DNA of 64,000 nt from Aminobacterium sp. MB27-C1 (GCF_030908405.1 NZ_CP133089.1:1798001-1862000), one strand, 5' to 3'; counted from the stretch's first letter, positions 18,216 through 27,174 are shown. The notes: generated from the sequence alone by a model not told the origin. Numbers and translations are program-made.

Positions 18216-19514
18216 CTATTTAATAGAGAAATACTTTTCAGGAACCGTAACATCGGTCATGCCAAGGTAGCCAAGGCCAAATATATAGGTATCCTGATAA
18301 ACGAGAACGTGATTCTTCTTGACAACGCCAGTAGCGATATCTGTGTAGAGACTTCCGTTCCATTTTGCGCCAGGCGTATATTTTCCGTAGCATTCAAAGA
18401 GAGCATCAGAATCTTCGAGTTCAACAGACCCTTCAACAACCCGTTTGGCAAATTCGCCAAGAGCTGCTGTTGTGGTGTAACCATAAGAGTAGGCCCATGT
18501 TCCCATTCTCTTGGATCCGCCCTTAGCAGCAACTGCTTCTTCTACTCTCTTAAGTATTGCAGGCCAATCGCCTTTAACGTCAGAGAGTTCTATCCCCAAA
18601 GCTCCGGGATATCCCATAAGAGGAGAAGGAAGGTCTGCTTCTACAAAATATCCACCCTCTTCAGCAATACGCTTCAGCAATGGCTCTGTATGAGCGTCAT
18701 TCGTACAGAAGAATGCTGTGTCTTTACCATACTTTTCAAGCCAGGCAGGAACTTTCTCAAGAATAAACTGCTGAGCTCCGGCAACTCCCACGTCACTTGT
18801 TGGGTCTGGAGCTGTTTCAAAATGGAATCCCATACCCAGATCCTGACATGCAACTTCCATAATGTTTCTACGGCGAGAAAGAAGTTCGTAGCTCATATGT
18901 CTCGGGAAGGAAATGTGAACAAATTCCTTGGCACCCATTTTCTGGGCAGCCGCTACGATCAGATAACCACGGGCGATATTATCGCAGTTAATTACAAGAT
19001 CAGCAGCAGACTCGATAACACCTGGGTCCTCATGAGCTTCTCCGGCAAAGAGAAGGATGTCAGGGCGTTTTTCCCGAACTCTTCTGAAAGCCTCGGTTGT
19101 TCCCGGAATAGCCTGGTTAACGATAATGGCTTTCATCATGGGATCATCGGCCAAACCAGCTATCTGAGCAATAGTGGTTTCCATTTCAACCATGAAATTA
19201 TCCGGATAAGTAATATGCTGAATCATTCCGCCGTCACTTACACTGCCGTACTCTTCAATAAGCCGTTCTGCACCACGAAGGTCATCTTCAGATTGAGAAA
19301 CGGTACCGGTGCAAATACCAATATGGAAAGCCGCTTTTTCCACTGAAGTTTCAGCCGGCTTCTCCGCCGGGGCTTCAGCTGTTTTCTCAGCTGGCTGCTC
19401 AGCCTGCTGTTGAGGAGCTGGAGCCTGTTCCTGGGGTTTGTTCCCCACCATCATCCAACCACCAAGTGCTACTAAAATAACGATAACTAAAATGACAAGT
19501 TTCTGTTTCTTCAT
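18216..19514 (-). CDS. DUF3798-type periplasmic substrate-binding protein of the ABC operon
   Basis: 432 residues. The N terminus is MKKQKLVILVIVILVALGGW, a signal or anchor helix without a lipobox Cys, followed by a Pro/Ala/Glu/Gln-rich linker (about 30-60, PAEKTAEAPAEKPAE repeats). The remainder is a two-lobed periplasmic-binding-like domain beginning FHIGICTGTVSQSEDDLRGAERL, as in DUF3798 proteins. Ligand unknown. The ATG at 19514 follows AGGTGGGGGG by 7 bases; a GTG at 19529 lies inside that site. The gene heads the operon and a hairpin follows, consistent with a higher expression level than the membrane genes. The lack of a lipobox in a two-membrane cell means a free or uncleaved-anchor periplasmic protein. 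Confidence 0.85.
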   Translation of the reverse strand: MKKQKLVILVIVILVALGGWMMVGNKPQEQAPAPQQQAEQPAEKTAEAPAEKPAETSVEKAAFHIGICTGTVSQSEDDLRGAERLIEEYGSVSDGGMIQHITYPDNFMVEMETTIAQIAGLADDPMMKAIIVNQAIPGTTEAFRRVREKRPDILLFAGEAHEDPGVIESAADLVINCDNIARGYLIVAAAQKMGAKEFVHISFPRHMSYELLSRRRNIMEVACQDLGMGFHFETAPDPTSDVGVAGAQQFILEKVPAWLEKYGKDTAFFCTNDAHTEPLLKRIAEEGGYFVEADLPSPLMGYPGALGIELSDVKGDWPAILKRVEEAVAAKGGSKRMGTWAYSYGYTTTAALGEFAKRVVEGSVELEDSDALFECYGKYTPGAKWNGSLYTDIATGVVKKNHVLVYQDTYIFGLGYLGMTDVTVPEKYFSIK

Positions 19515-19530
19515 TACCCTACCCCCCACC

Positions 19531-19574
19531 TATAGTATAGATCTATACACATGATTGAAGAGTCTACTATAGTA
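19531..19574 (-). promoter_or_regulatory. Cluster of short palindromes before the binding-protein gene (candidate operator)
   Basis: GTATAGATCTATAC (19535-19548) is a perfect 14-base palindrome directly upstream of the ribosome site, and TACTATAGTA (19565-19574) is a perfect 10-base palindrome at the expected transcription start. TATAG units recur. They could be operators for the divergent CdaR-like regulator. Confidence 0.35.
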
Positions 19575-19602
19575 TTTTATTGTCAAAGCATAGAAAAGAC
19601 AA
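19574..19602 (-). promoter_or_regulatory. Probable promoter of the DUF3798 ABC operon
   Basis: Minus strand TTGTCT (19602-19597), 17-base spacer, TAAAAT (19579-19574). The start would be near 19567. Confidence 0.4.
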
Positions 19603-19663
19603 GAGAATTGTTATTTTAACTATTTATTTCTTTACCAAAGTAAACAAATTTAAGAAAAAATAA

Positions 19664-19689
19664 ACGGGAGGACACTTTTGTCCTCCCGT
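19664..19689 (-). terminator. Intrinsic terminator of the 28-aa peptide gene
   Basis: 11-bp perfect stem ACGGGAGGACA (19664-19674) / TGTCCTCCCGT (19679-19689) with a 4-base loop; on the minus strand it is followed by TTTATTTTTTC. Its direction shows that a minus-strand transcript begins between here and the regulator gene at 20015. Confidence 0.8.
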
Positions 19690-19758
19690 GGGAAAGGGGA
19701 ATATATTTTTAATGGCACGGCCAGGCCATTCATAAAGAACCAATCCTCTACCTTATAG

Positions 19759-19845
19759 TTATATAACCTCTGCTAAACCTGCCATAAATACGACGCACAG
19801 AAAGGCTATTCCGGCACAGGCTGACAGAACAAATCTGTCATTCAT
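19759..19845 (-). CDS. 28-aa single-helix membrane peptide
   Basis: ATG at 19845 with a near-perfect AAGGAGG site (9 bases before it), stop TAA at 19761-19759. The product starts MNDRFVLSACAGIAF and ends FMAGLAEVI: one hydrophobic helix with short charged ends. A consensus TATAAT lies upstream and an 11-bp terminator downstream, so it looks like a complete independent small gene. No known family is recognised. It sits between the CdaR-like regulator and the DUF3798 transporter, so an accessory subunit of that transporter is possible. It is too short for ordinary ORF thresholds and probably unannotated. Confidence 0.65.
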   Translation of the reverse strand: MNDRFVLSACAGIAFLCVVFMAGLAEVI

Positions 19846-19893
19846 GGTTATTGCCTCCTTAGTAACAAGTTGTCTTTTTTATTGCTTAGTTAT

Positions 19894-19899
19894 ATTATA
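19894..19899 (-). promoter_or_regulatory. -10 element for the 28-aa peptide gene
   Basis: Perfect TATAAT on the minus strand about 50 bases upstream of the peptide ATG; no clear -35. The remainder of 19900-20014 holds AT-rich DNA and an inverted repeat CACA-N6-TGTG at 19954-19967 in front of the plus-strand regulator, a possible operator. Confidence 0.4.
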
Positions 19900-20014
19900 C
19901 ACAAGAAAGACACGAAGACATGAGACAAATGAACAGTTATTATGTATTATAAACACATATATTTGTGCTTTTGAACAATATTTTTCCACAACAAACTAAA
20001 AGGAGCAGCTACCA

Positions 20015-21214
20015 ATGCTTGATAAAATTGCGCAAAAAATAGCATCTTCTACAGCAGAACTCATTAACATCGACATTATCATTACAAACGAAAAAGGAAT
20101 TATTATTGGAGCCAGCGATCCTAGCCGAAAAGGAAGTCTTCACAAACCCTCTCTTGATGTTATAAGAACGGGAATAAATTCAATACAGGAAGAAAATGAA
20201 ACGTTACTTCTAGACGGAATAAGACCAGGAGTCACTTTACCTATAGAATTCGCAGGAAAAAGAATTGGAACAATAGCTCTTGCTGGGATGCCCTCAAAAG
20301 TTACCCAATTTGGTTTGCTTGTAAAAAAACACACAGAACTTATTTTGAGTGAAAAAATGTTTTCTGAAGCTTTTTTTCTTCGAAGTCGGGCTATACAAAC
20401 TCTTATGGAACAAATTGCCGCTTTCGACCCTGAAAAAGATGATGAAACATCACTTTTTGTTTCCGCTCGCGGATTAGGTTTTGAACTTCAAATTCCTCGG
20501 ATTGCTATTGCGGCAGAACTGCTCTATTCTCGAGCGACCGACGACGAAATTGGCGTTGGTTCTACTCCATATACACAAATGGATGTTCTGATGGCTATAC
20601 GAACAGCTTTTAACAGACCACAGGATATTTCAACAATGATTGATCCCGACCGTTACGAAATACTTCGAGCGGCAAATGCTTTGCTCAACGAGAAACAAGT
20701 GGTGGAAAGAACGCGAAAGGAATGTGAAACGTTACAAAATCTTTTAAACGAAAAAGGATTGGAAATTGTTATCGGCATAGGAACTCTTGCTCACGATACA
20801 TCAAGACTTCCTGCTTCACATCGAGATGCATGGAAAGCTGTCACTATTGGCAAAAATATTTATCAAAAACCAGGAATCTACTCTATTAACGAAATGATGT
20901 TGGAAGATCTTCTGACAACTGCCAGCCGAGATGTTGCTGAACGTTTTAGGGCATCTCATCTGACCCCTCTGAAAAAAGCCTCTGATGGTGAAGAACTTAT
21001 ACACACCTTCAGAGTTTGGTGTGAGCATCGTTTCAGCCCCAGTGCTGCGGCCCGCACGCTCAATATTCATAAAAATACCCTAAACTATCGAATCAATAAA
21101 ATCGAATCCATATGTGGACTTGACTCTCAAAATTTCAAAGAGATACTTTCTCTCTATACAGCCATTCTCATCAATGAACTTTTCAATAGGAGTGACCATC
21201 AATTTTTCTTGTGA
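20015..21214 (+). CDS. CdaR/PucR-type transcriptional regulator (sugar-diacid recognition N-domain)
   Basis: 399 residues. The N-terminal domain (about 1-130, MLDKIAQKIASSTAELINIDI, NEKGIIIGASDPSRKG) matches the putative sugar-diacid recognition domain of CdaR proteins. A GGDEF-like degenerate middle follows, and the C terminus has the PucR helix-turn-helix (FSPSAAARTLNIHKNTLNYRINKIE, about 345-370). CdaR homologues activate uptake and catabolism genes for glycerate or sugar acids. It is divergent from the 28-aa gene and the DUF3798 ABC operon and probably controls them. AAGGAG lies before the ATG. Its 3' end overlaps the convergent DMT gene by 16 bases. Confidence 0.88.
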   Translation: MLDKIAQKIASSTAELINIDIIITNEKGIIIGASDPSRKGSLHKPSLDVIRTGINSIQEENETLLLDGIRPGVTLPIEFAGKRIGTIALAGMPSKVTQFGLLVKKHTELILSEKMFSEAFFLRSRAIQTLMEQIAAFDPEKDDETSLFVSARGLGFELQIPRIAIAAELLYSRATDDEIGVGSTPYTQMDVLMAIRTAFNRPQDISTMIDPDRYEILRAANALLNEKQVVERTRKECETLQNLLNEKGLEIVIGIGTLAHDTSRLPASHRDAWKAVTIGKNIYQKPGIYSINEMMLEDLLTTASRDVAERFRASHLTPLKKASDGEELIHTFRVWCEHRFSPSAAARTLNIHKNTLNYRINKIESICGLDSQNFKEILSLYTAILINELFNRSDHQFFL

Positions 21215-22092
21215 TAATTGACAATTCCTACACCCACTAAAACTAGCAATCCTCCCAAAAGACTGGAAAAAAGAAGGGGTTCTCCAAGAAATAACCATGC
21301 AACTGATACTGCAACTATAGGATTGAGATAAAGAAAAACTCCGACTTCTGACGCGGGAAGAGCCTTGAGGGCATCGTACCAAAATACATAAGCGACAGCA
21401 GAACAAAGAACGCCCAAAAAGGCCACACTTCCCCATCCTGCAACATCAAGATAGGAAATATCGTGTAAACCATGAACAAATAAAGGTATAGAACAAAAAA
21501 TCCACCCAGAGGCAATAACAAAAAACATGGACAAAGCAGGTGGAAGAGTTTGCACAGTTTTTCTCGATAGAACTGAAAAAAGCGCCCATGTAAAAGCTGA
21601 GCAAACAACAAGTAATTCTCCGAAATTATAGTTAGCCTTCGTAAAAAAGTGTATATTCCCCTTCGAAAGAATCACCAAAACCCCAAAAGCAGCTAAGATA
21701 ATTCCATAAGATTGTCTCTTTGTAATTCTTTCCTTAAGAAAAAAACTACCAAGTAAAGCAATAAGAATGGGAGTCCCGGCAATGATCAATCCAGAAATCC
21801 CTGCAGCAGCCGTTCGAAGTCCAGCAGACTGTATATAGCTATGTAAAAAGACTCCCAAAAAACCTAAGCCACACAGTTCAACAAGCTGACGTGGCGGAAG
21901 ATGTATAAATGATTTTTTAATGTAAAGGATGCCACCTAAGACAAAAGTCCCGATTCCGAAACGAAGCCACAACAAGGTTGTTGGCGATATTTGTGATACC
22001 GCAACTTTGATGGCAGTAAAGGAACCGCCCCAAAAAAGTACAGCCAGAAGGGCTTCTATTCGAGCTCGTACATTAGGATTACATGTCACCAT
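21199..22092 (-). CDS. EamA/DMT-family transporter
   Basis: About 297 residues with ten hydrophobic helices in two EamA repeats. WGGSFTAIKVAVSQISP and LRFGIGTFVLG open the first repeat, and FTWALFSVLSRKTVQ the second. Family members are mostly exporters of amino acids or metabolites. The ATG at 22092 has AAGG 5 bases upstream; GTG at 22098 or 22089 are alternatives. The start lies inside the end of the upstream SLT gene, so translation is probably coupled. Confidence 0.88.
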   Translation of the reverse strand: MVTCNPNVRARIEALLAVLFWGGSFTAIKVAVSQISPTTLLWLRFGIGTFVLGGILYIKKSFIHLPPRQLVELCGLGFLGVFLHSYIQSAGLRTAAAGISGLIIAGTPILIALLGSFFLKERITKRQSYGIILAAFGVLVILSKGNIHFFTKANYNFGELLVVCSAFTWALFSVLSRKTVQTLPPALSMFFVIASGWIFCSIPLFVHGLHDISYLDVAGWGSVAFLGVLCSAVAYVFWYDALKALPASEVGVFLYLNPIVAVSVAWLFLGEPLLFSSLLGGLLVLVGVGIVNYHKKN

Positions 22093-22774
22093 AGGCACCT
22101 TCGATAAGCAAGTTTATTTTTTGAGCGAAACGATTATCCAATTCCTGACGGTAAGAAAAAATTCCTCTCACGTACCTTTCACTCTTCCCACCATAGTACC
22201 TTGATAAAGCACGGATAATATCACCTTCTGAAGAGTTTAAATAACACGAAAAAATATATGTTCCTACCATAATGTTATTTTTGGGTTTCATCATATCTGA
22301 AAGAGTTTTTATATGGGAGAAGGCTTTCGCTATATTTTGTTTATGAACACGCCAGTTGATCTGCATCAAACCATAAGCGACTCTAGAACGAGCGCTGTGA
22401 CGGGCTTTTGACTCTTTTATAATAATGGCAGCGATAATAAAGGGATCGACACCAAATTGACTTCCTGCTTCTAATACATAGTGTGCATAATTTTCTGCAC
22501 GATCTACTTCGAGATTTTTATTTTTTTCTCTAAAAAATTCGGCAATGGCTTCTTTTCGTACTTGAGTCTCCATCTCTTTTTGTTGCCGCTTCTCTTCTAT
22601 TTCTTTTTCTTTGCTGAGTTCTTTATCTCTCTCTTGTTGTGCGTACATCTCCGAGGGAAGAGTTAAACACTGCCCCTCTGCCCAAACTGGAGAAGACAAG
22701 AAAAATCCTACGAAAAGAAGTGAAATGATAAGTGAAATGTTCTTGACATTTATTTTTGAAGTCAAACTACTCAT
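22079..22774 (-). CDS. Secreted lytic transglycosylase (SLT domain)
   Basis: 231 residues. Signal peptide ISLIISLLFVGFFLSSPVWA, then a Glu/Lys/Gln-rich coiled-coil stretch (about 40-90), then an SLT domain. The catalytic Glu is in IIIKESKARHSARS, followed by YGLMQINW and the SRYYGG segment in place of the usual AYNAG. It should cleave peptidoglycan in the periplasm. The ATG overlaps the dsdA stop as TAATG, and the 3' end overlaps the DMT gene: the three genes form a tight unit. Confidence 0.88.
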   Translation of the reverse strand: MSSLTSKINVKNISLIISLLFVGFFLSSPVWAEGQCLTLPSEMYAQQERDKELSKEKEIEEKRQQKEMETQVRKEAIAEFFREKNKNLEVDRAENYAHYVLEAGSQFGVDPFIIAAIIIKESKARHSARSRVAYGLMQINWRVHKQNIAKAFSHIKTLSDMMKPKNNIMVGTYIFSCYLNSSEGDIIRALSRYYGGKSERYVRGIFSYRQELDNRFAQKINLLIEGAYGDM

Positions 22775-24039
22775 TACCTGAGCCCCTTCCCTTTAGCATA
22801 CATTTTATTAAAAAGATCGTCTGGCAAAAAAAGCCCTCCTGTAAGCCAGGCTATGTGCGTTCCTTCTGCTGGAATTTCTGGTGTAACCAACGGCCCTTTT
22901 ATACTCGCAGCTCCAGAAGGTTCTATTTTTTTCTCTTCCGTATCATAAAGAAGGGCGAGAAGACGATAAAGTTCTTTATCTTCTATTGTATAGATTCCTT
23001 CTATCAAATTTCTTTCAAGCTTCATTACTAGTTTAGAGGGAGAACCAACAGCCAGACCATCAGCTTCAGTTACTCCATCAATACCACAATCTGAAACTCG
23101 AATAGAATCATCATTCTTAAGCATTCCAAGAAGCATACAGGGAGCATGAGTCGGCTCCACAAAATAGCAACGTACAGCATCGCCAAAAAGATGCTTCAAC
23201 CCAAAAGCTATTCCACCTGGCGCACCCCCAACACCACACGGTAAATAAACCTGAAGAGGGTGAAGATCGTCTACGACAATTCCATATTTCTTAAGCTGTT
23301 TTTCAAGTCGAAAAGCCGCTACAGCATATCCTAAGAAGAGATCCACCGAGTTTTCATCATCTACAAAGTAAGCTCTAGGATCTTTTGCGCACTCTTTTCT
23401 CCCTTCTTCCACGGCTTTCGAGTAATCGTCATCATATTCCTTGACTATAACTCCATGATTCCTCAAAAAGGACTTCTTCCATTCTTTCGCATCTCGAGAC
23501 ATATGCACTGTTACCTGAAAGCCAAGGGTGGCCGAAATAATTCCAATGCTCATTCCAAGATTCCCTGTCGAACCAACCGCCACTTTATATTGAGAAAAAA
23601 AGTGACGGAATCGTGGTTCATAAAAAACAGAATAATCGTCATCAGGAGAAAGTAATTTTTCTTCCAGAGCTAACTCTTCCGCATGTTTCAACACTTCATA
23701 AATGCCGCCCCGTGCCTTTATTGAACCAGCAACTTGAAGTTCACTATCGCACTTAACAAAAAATCGGCCATTTATTTTATGTTTGTAAAGAGTCTCCATC
23801 GCTTCTTTAAGATTGGGGGTTTCACACAGGGGAGATTCGATTATGCCATCTTCCGTTTCTGGAAAGGCTTTTTTTAAGAATGGAGCAAACCGTTGTAAAC
23901 GATCGCCTGCATCCTTTATTTGCATAAATGAAATGGGAAGCGTTTCAAGAAGTTTTACTGCGTCCTCTTTTTGATTGTTAACCCATGATACAGGCTCCAT
24001 TTTCAAGACACGCTGAAGCACAGTATTCGTCTTCTCCAT
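22774..24039 (-). CDS. dsdA: D-serine ammonia-lyase (D-serine dehydratase)
   Basis: 421 residues, near the 440 of E. coli DsdA. The PLP lysine is in AGSIKARGG (about K108), and the glycine-rich phosphate loop is CGVGGAPGG. The enzyme converts D-serine to pyruvate and ammonia. GAGGTG lies 8 bases before the ATG. It overlaps the downstream lytic transglycosylase gene by one base; no dsdC regulator or dsdX permease is nearby. In an amino-acid fermenter it can serve catabolism as well as detoxification. Confidence 0.92.
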   Translation of the reverse strand: MEKTNTVLQRVLKMEPVSWVNNQKEDAVKLLETLPISFMQIKDAGDRLQRFAPFLKKAFPETEDGIIESPLCETPNLKEAMETLYKHKINGRFFVKCDSELQVAGSIKARGGIYEVLKHAEELALEEKLLSPDDDYSVFYEPRFRHFFSQYKVAVGSTGNLGMSIGIISATLGFQVTVHMSRDAKEWKKSFLRNHGVIVKEYDDDYSKAVEEGRKECAKDPRAYFVDDENSVDLFLGYAVAAFRLEKQLKKYGIVVDDLHPLQVYLPCGVGGAPGGIAFGLKHLFGDAVRCYFVEPTHAPCMLLGMLKNDDSIRVSDCGIDGVTEADGLAVGSPSKLVMKLERNLIEGIYTIEDKELYRLLALLYDTEEKKIEPSGAASIKGPLVTPEIPAEGTHIAWLTGGLFLPDDLFNKMYAKGKGLR

Positions 24040-24103
24040 AAAATCAACACCTCTTTTTCTTTGGAAAGAGTGTCGCCATAAAGTTTAATTAACAATAGGA
24101 GGT

Positions 24104-24116
24104 ATTCTAATAGAAT
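24104..24116. promoter_or_regulatory. 13-base palindrome upstream of dsdA
   Basis: ATTCTA-A-TAGAAT is a perfect inverted repeat in the 99-base gap between the RND gene and dsdA. It may be an operator, but no promoter could be assigned with confidence and no terminator for the RND operon was seen. Confidence 0.25.
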
Positions 24117-24138
24117 ATTGAATCTTCATCAACCGCTA

Positions 24139-27100
24139 TTATACCGAAGTCCTTCTATGAAGAATGGTGTAAATAGGTGGAATAGCAAAAAGTGCTAGTG
24201 TCCCCCCCGCTATAAGACCTCCTATAACCACTATGGCCATGGGAGCTCGATACGGTCCACCTGCACCTAGCCCGAGCGCTAATGGAATCATGGCAATAAT
24301 GGATGTTAAATCAGCCATAATAATAGGACGTAATCTGACAAGACAGGCCTGACGGATAGCCTCGCGGGGTGCAAGACCTCCTTTTCTGCTTTTTTCTGCA
24401 TAGTCAATAATAACGATTGCATTATTAACAACAAGTCCCACAAGCATAACGACACCAAGCAAGCCGTAAAGGGAGACAGCCGTTCTTGTAAAATATAAGA
24501 AGGGTATAACTCCAATAGCTGAGAGAGGAAGAGTAATCATAATAACGAAGGCATAGAGATATGATTCAAGAATAGCAGCAATCATTAAAAATGTGAGAAT
24601 TATAGCCATGCCAAAAGCAACGTATAGATAATAAAAGTTTTCTTGAATATCCTCCACTTCTCCTGCAAAAGAAAAGCGATAGCCAGTGGGCAAAGAAATT
24701 TCGTGGATTTTATCTTGTATTTCTTCAAAAGCACTTCCAACGCTACGTCCATTTACATCAGCTTCAATAGTTATGGCACGTATCCGATCAGATCGAAGAA
24801 TACTCGTCGGACCAACACCATAGGTAAATTCAGCTAAAGAAGAAAGGGGGACAAAACCTGAAGGTGTAGCAATAGGGAATTCTTCAATTTTATTAAGAGA
24901 AGATCTACGCTGGAAATCAAGAAGTGAGACAATATCATACTCTTTCCCTTCAACTCTGAACACACCTGCTTTTTTCCCGGTAATATAGTTTCGAACCGTC
25001 TCTGTAACATCCCGAACAGAAATTCCTAAAAGCCCGAGCTTCCATGGTATTGGAAGAATTTGAAATTCAGGACGCCCCAACCGCCAATTCGTATCGACAT
25101 CCACAACGCCTTGAGTCTGGCGCATCTTTTCCATAACTTGACCGGCAATTTTATTCAATTCACCTATATTTTCGCCTGAAATGAGAATCTGTATAGGTTT
25201 ACCAGGTGATCCCCCTCCACTTACGGAGGCACTTATGCTTGCTGTAACATCTGGTATAACTGCAAAATATTCACGAAGACGTTCTGCTAATTCAAAGGAA
25301 GAAGGTCGCTTCGGATCGTCGGTCAAAACCACTTTGAGCCTGCTTCTATTCACGCCAACTTCTGAACGACTGCCGCCAACGGCAATTTCTATAGCCTTCA
25401 CTCCCGACAAAGAACGAACGTATTTTTCAACTTTTTCTGTAACTTCCTCTGTATAGGCAAGGGATGAAGCAGATGGAAGTTCAAGAGATATTTCCATCAA
25501 ACCTCTATCCACTCGCGGAATAAATTCAACACCTAAAAAAGGAACTAAAAAAAGCGAAGCCAAAAATGCAAGTGCAAAAAGGCCAAGAGTCAGATAGTTA
25601 TGGTCAAGAGCTTTATCAACAAGAACATCGTGGGCTTTATCAAATTTAGAATAAAGCCAAGACCACCATGCTGTCGCCTTTCGACTGAAGTCAGATGGTT
25701 CAGTACCATAGGGCACTCTGGCAGCAACCATGGGTGTCAATGTCATAGCAACCCATAGAGAAAAAATAGTAGCAAAAACAATAGTGAGGGCAAAATCCTG
25801 TAAAAATTGTCCAGCTATCCCTTTCATAAAAGCTACTGGGATAAAGACCCCTAAATTTGTAGCCGTAGTGGAAAAAACAGAAAGAGCAATATCTGCCGTT
25901 CCTTTCTCTGATGCTACAAATGCTTCCTCTCCCAAGTCTCTGAATCTGTAAATATTTTCAAGAACCAAAATAGAATTATTAACGAGAATTCCAACGGAAA
26001 TAGCTAAACCAAGAGTACTCATCATATTCATAGTTATATCTGAAATATACATAGGAATAAATGTTGAGATAACAGCTGTAGGCATGGCAGCCGCCACAAC
26101 GAAAGTCAGGGAAAAACGCTGCAAAAATAGAAAAAGGACGAGGCCTGTCAAAAGAATTCCAATTAGCATATCTCGGAAAACATTGCGTATCGCCTCTCGT
26201 ATAAAGGTGGAGATATCATCAGTAATGGTAACTTCAAATCCTGTCGGCAAAAAGGGGATAATATCTTCCAATTCTGATCTGATCCTATCGCTAACCTCAA
26301 CAACGTTACTCCCGGGAGTAGCTATGCAATCGATAAGTATGGCTTCTTTTCCCTCATATTTGGCATATCCTCGTGGTTCTTCTGTCGTATCAACAATCTG
26401 TCCTACGTCTCCAAGACGAATAGAGGTGGTTCCTTCAAGAGAGATTCTGATATCTTCGAGTTCATCCGGATCCTTCACTTCTCCTAACACACGAACGGAA
26501 CGTTCTTTTCTACCCTGAATAATATGTCCAGAGGGATCGTTAACGTTATTCGCATTCAGAACCTGAATAATTTTCTCTGGGGATATTTTATATTGATAGA
26601 GTTTTACAGGATCTAGGTACACGTGAATTTCGCGCTGTAATCCACCAAGAATTTCAGCACTGGCAACTCCCTGTATCTGTGTCAATCTGCGCTGAACCTT
26701 ATCTTCTACAATGTCATAAGCATATTCAGGAGGAAGATTTGACGAAATGGCAATGGTCATGAAGGGAAAGGCATTGATATCGAATTTTTCAGTAACAGGA
26801 TCTTCCGAATCATCTGGCAGTGTGGCGCTTATAGCTTTGACACGGTTAGAAATATCCATAGTTGCTTCTGAAATATTCACGTTATACTCAAATTCAACAA
26901 CAACAAAAGAAACACCTTCCAAGGAATAACTACGAATACGCTTCACTCCTTCGACCTTGGAAACCGCATCTTCAATAGGCTTACTCACCAAAAGTTCAAT
27001 TTCAGAAGGGCCTGCTCCACTATAAGCCGTCATAACAGAGACAACGGGGATATCCACATCGGGAACGAGGGCTACACCAATATTAAAATAGCTATAGAGA

Positions 27101-27174
27101 CCAAGAACAACTGCCAGTAAGACTGTTACGCTAGTAAAAACGGGACGTTCTATAAAGACTCTCAAGAATTTCAT
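24139..27174 (-). CDS. Efflux RND transporter permease subunit
   Basis: 1011 residues with the RND plan: one N-terminal helix (FTSVTVLLAVVLGLYSYF), a large periplasmic loop, six helices, then a repeat of that pattern. FIERPVF at the N terminus is family-typical. In TM4, where AcrB has the Asp-Asp proton relay, this protein has ILVNNSILVLEN (N399-N400); the second half has LVVNNAIVIIDYA. It therefore lacks the canonical Asp pair. The 5' end overlaps the adaptor gene by 4 bases. With the adaptor and TolC it should form a tripartite pump; substrate unknown. Confidence 0.93.
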   Translation of the reverse strand: MKFLRVFIERPVFTSVTVLLAVVLGLYSYFNIGVALVPDVDIPVVSVMTAYSGAGPSEIELLVSKPIEDAVSKVEGVKRIRSYSLEGVSFVVVEFEYNVNISEATMDISNRVKAISATLPDDSEDPVTEKFDINAFPFMTIAISSNLPPEYAYDIVEDKVQRRLTQIQGVASAEILGGLQREIHVYLDPVKLYQYKISPEKIIQVLNANNVNDPSGHIIQGRKERSVRVLGEVKDPDELEDIRISLEGTTSIRLGDVGQIVDTTEEPRGYAKYEGKEAILIDCIATPGSNVVEVSDRIRSELEDIIPFLPTGFEVTITDDISTFIREAIRNVFRDMLIGILLTGLVLFLFLQRFSLTFVVAAAMPTAVISTFIPMYISDITMNMMSTLGLAISVGILVNNSILVLENIYRFRDLGEEAFVASEKGTADIALSVFSTTATNLGVFIPVAFMKGIAGQFLQDFALTIVFATIFSLWVAMTLTPMVAARVPYGTEPSDFSRKATAWWSWLYSKFDKAHDVLVDKALDHNYLTLGLFALAFLASLFLVPFLGVEFIPRVDRGLMEISLELPSASSLAYTEEVTEKVEKYVRSLSGVKAIEIAVGGSRSEVGVNRSRLKVVLTDDPKRPSSFELAERLREYFAVIPDVTASISASVSGGGSPGKPIQILISGENIGELNKIAGQVMEKMRQTQGVVDVDTNWRLGRPEFQILPIPWKLGLLGISVRDVTETVRNYITGKKAGVFRVEGKEYDIVSLLDFQRRSSLNKIEEFPIATPSGFVPLSSLAEFTYGVGPTSILRSDRIRAITIEADVNGRSVGSAFEEIQDKIHEISLPTGYRFSFAGEVEDIQENFYYLYVAFGMAIILTFLMIAAILESYLYAFVIMITLPLSAIGVIPFLYFTRTAVSLYGLLGVVMLVGLVVNNAIVIIDYAEKSRKGGLAPREAIRQACLVRLRPIIMADLTSIIAMIPLALGLGAGGPYRAPMAIVVIGGLIAGGTLALFAIPPIYTILHRRTSV

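Noticed and set aside
18309-19346. Long 345-aa plus-strand frame opposite the DUF3798 gene
   Set aside because: It lies fully antisense to a well-supported gene, has Cys- and Phe-rich composition without motifs and no ribosome site; codon bias of the true gene explains it.
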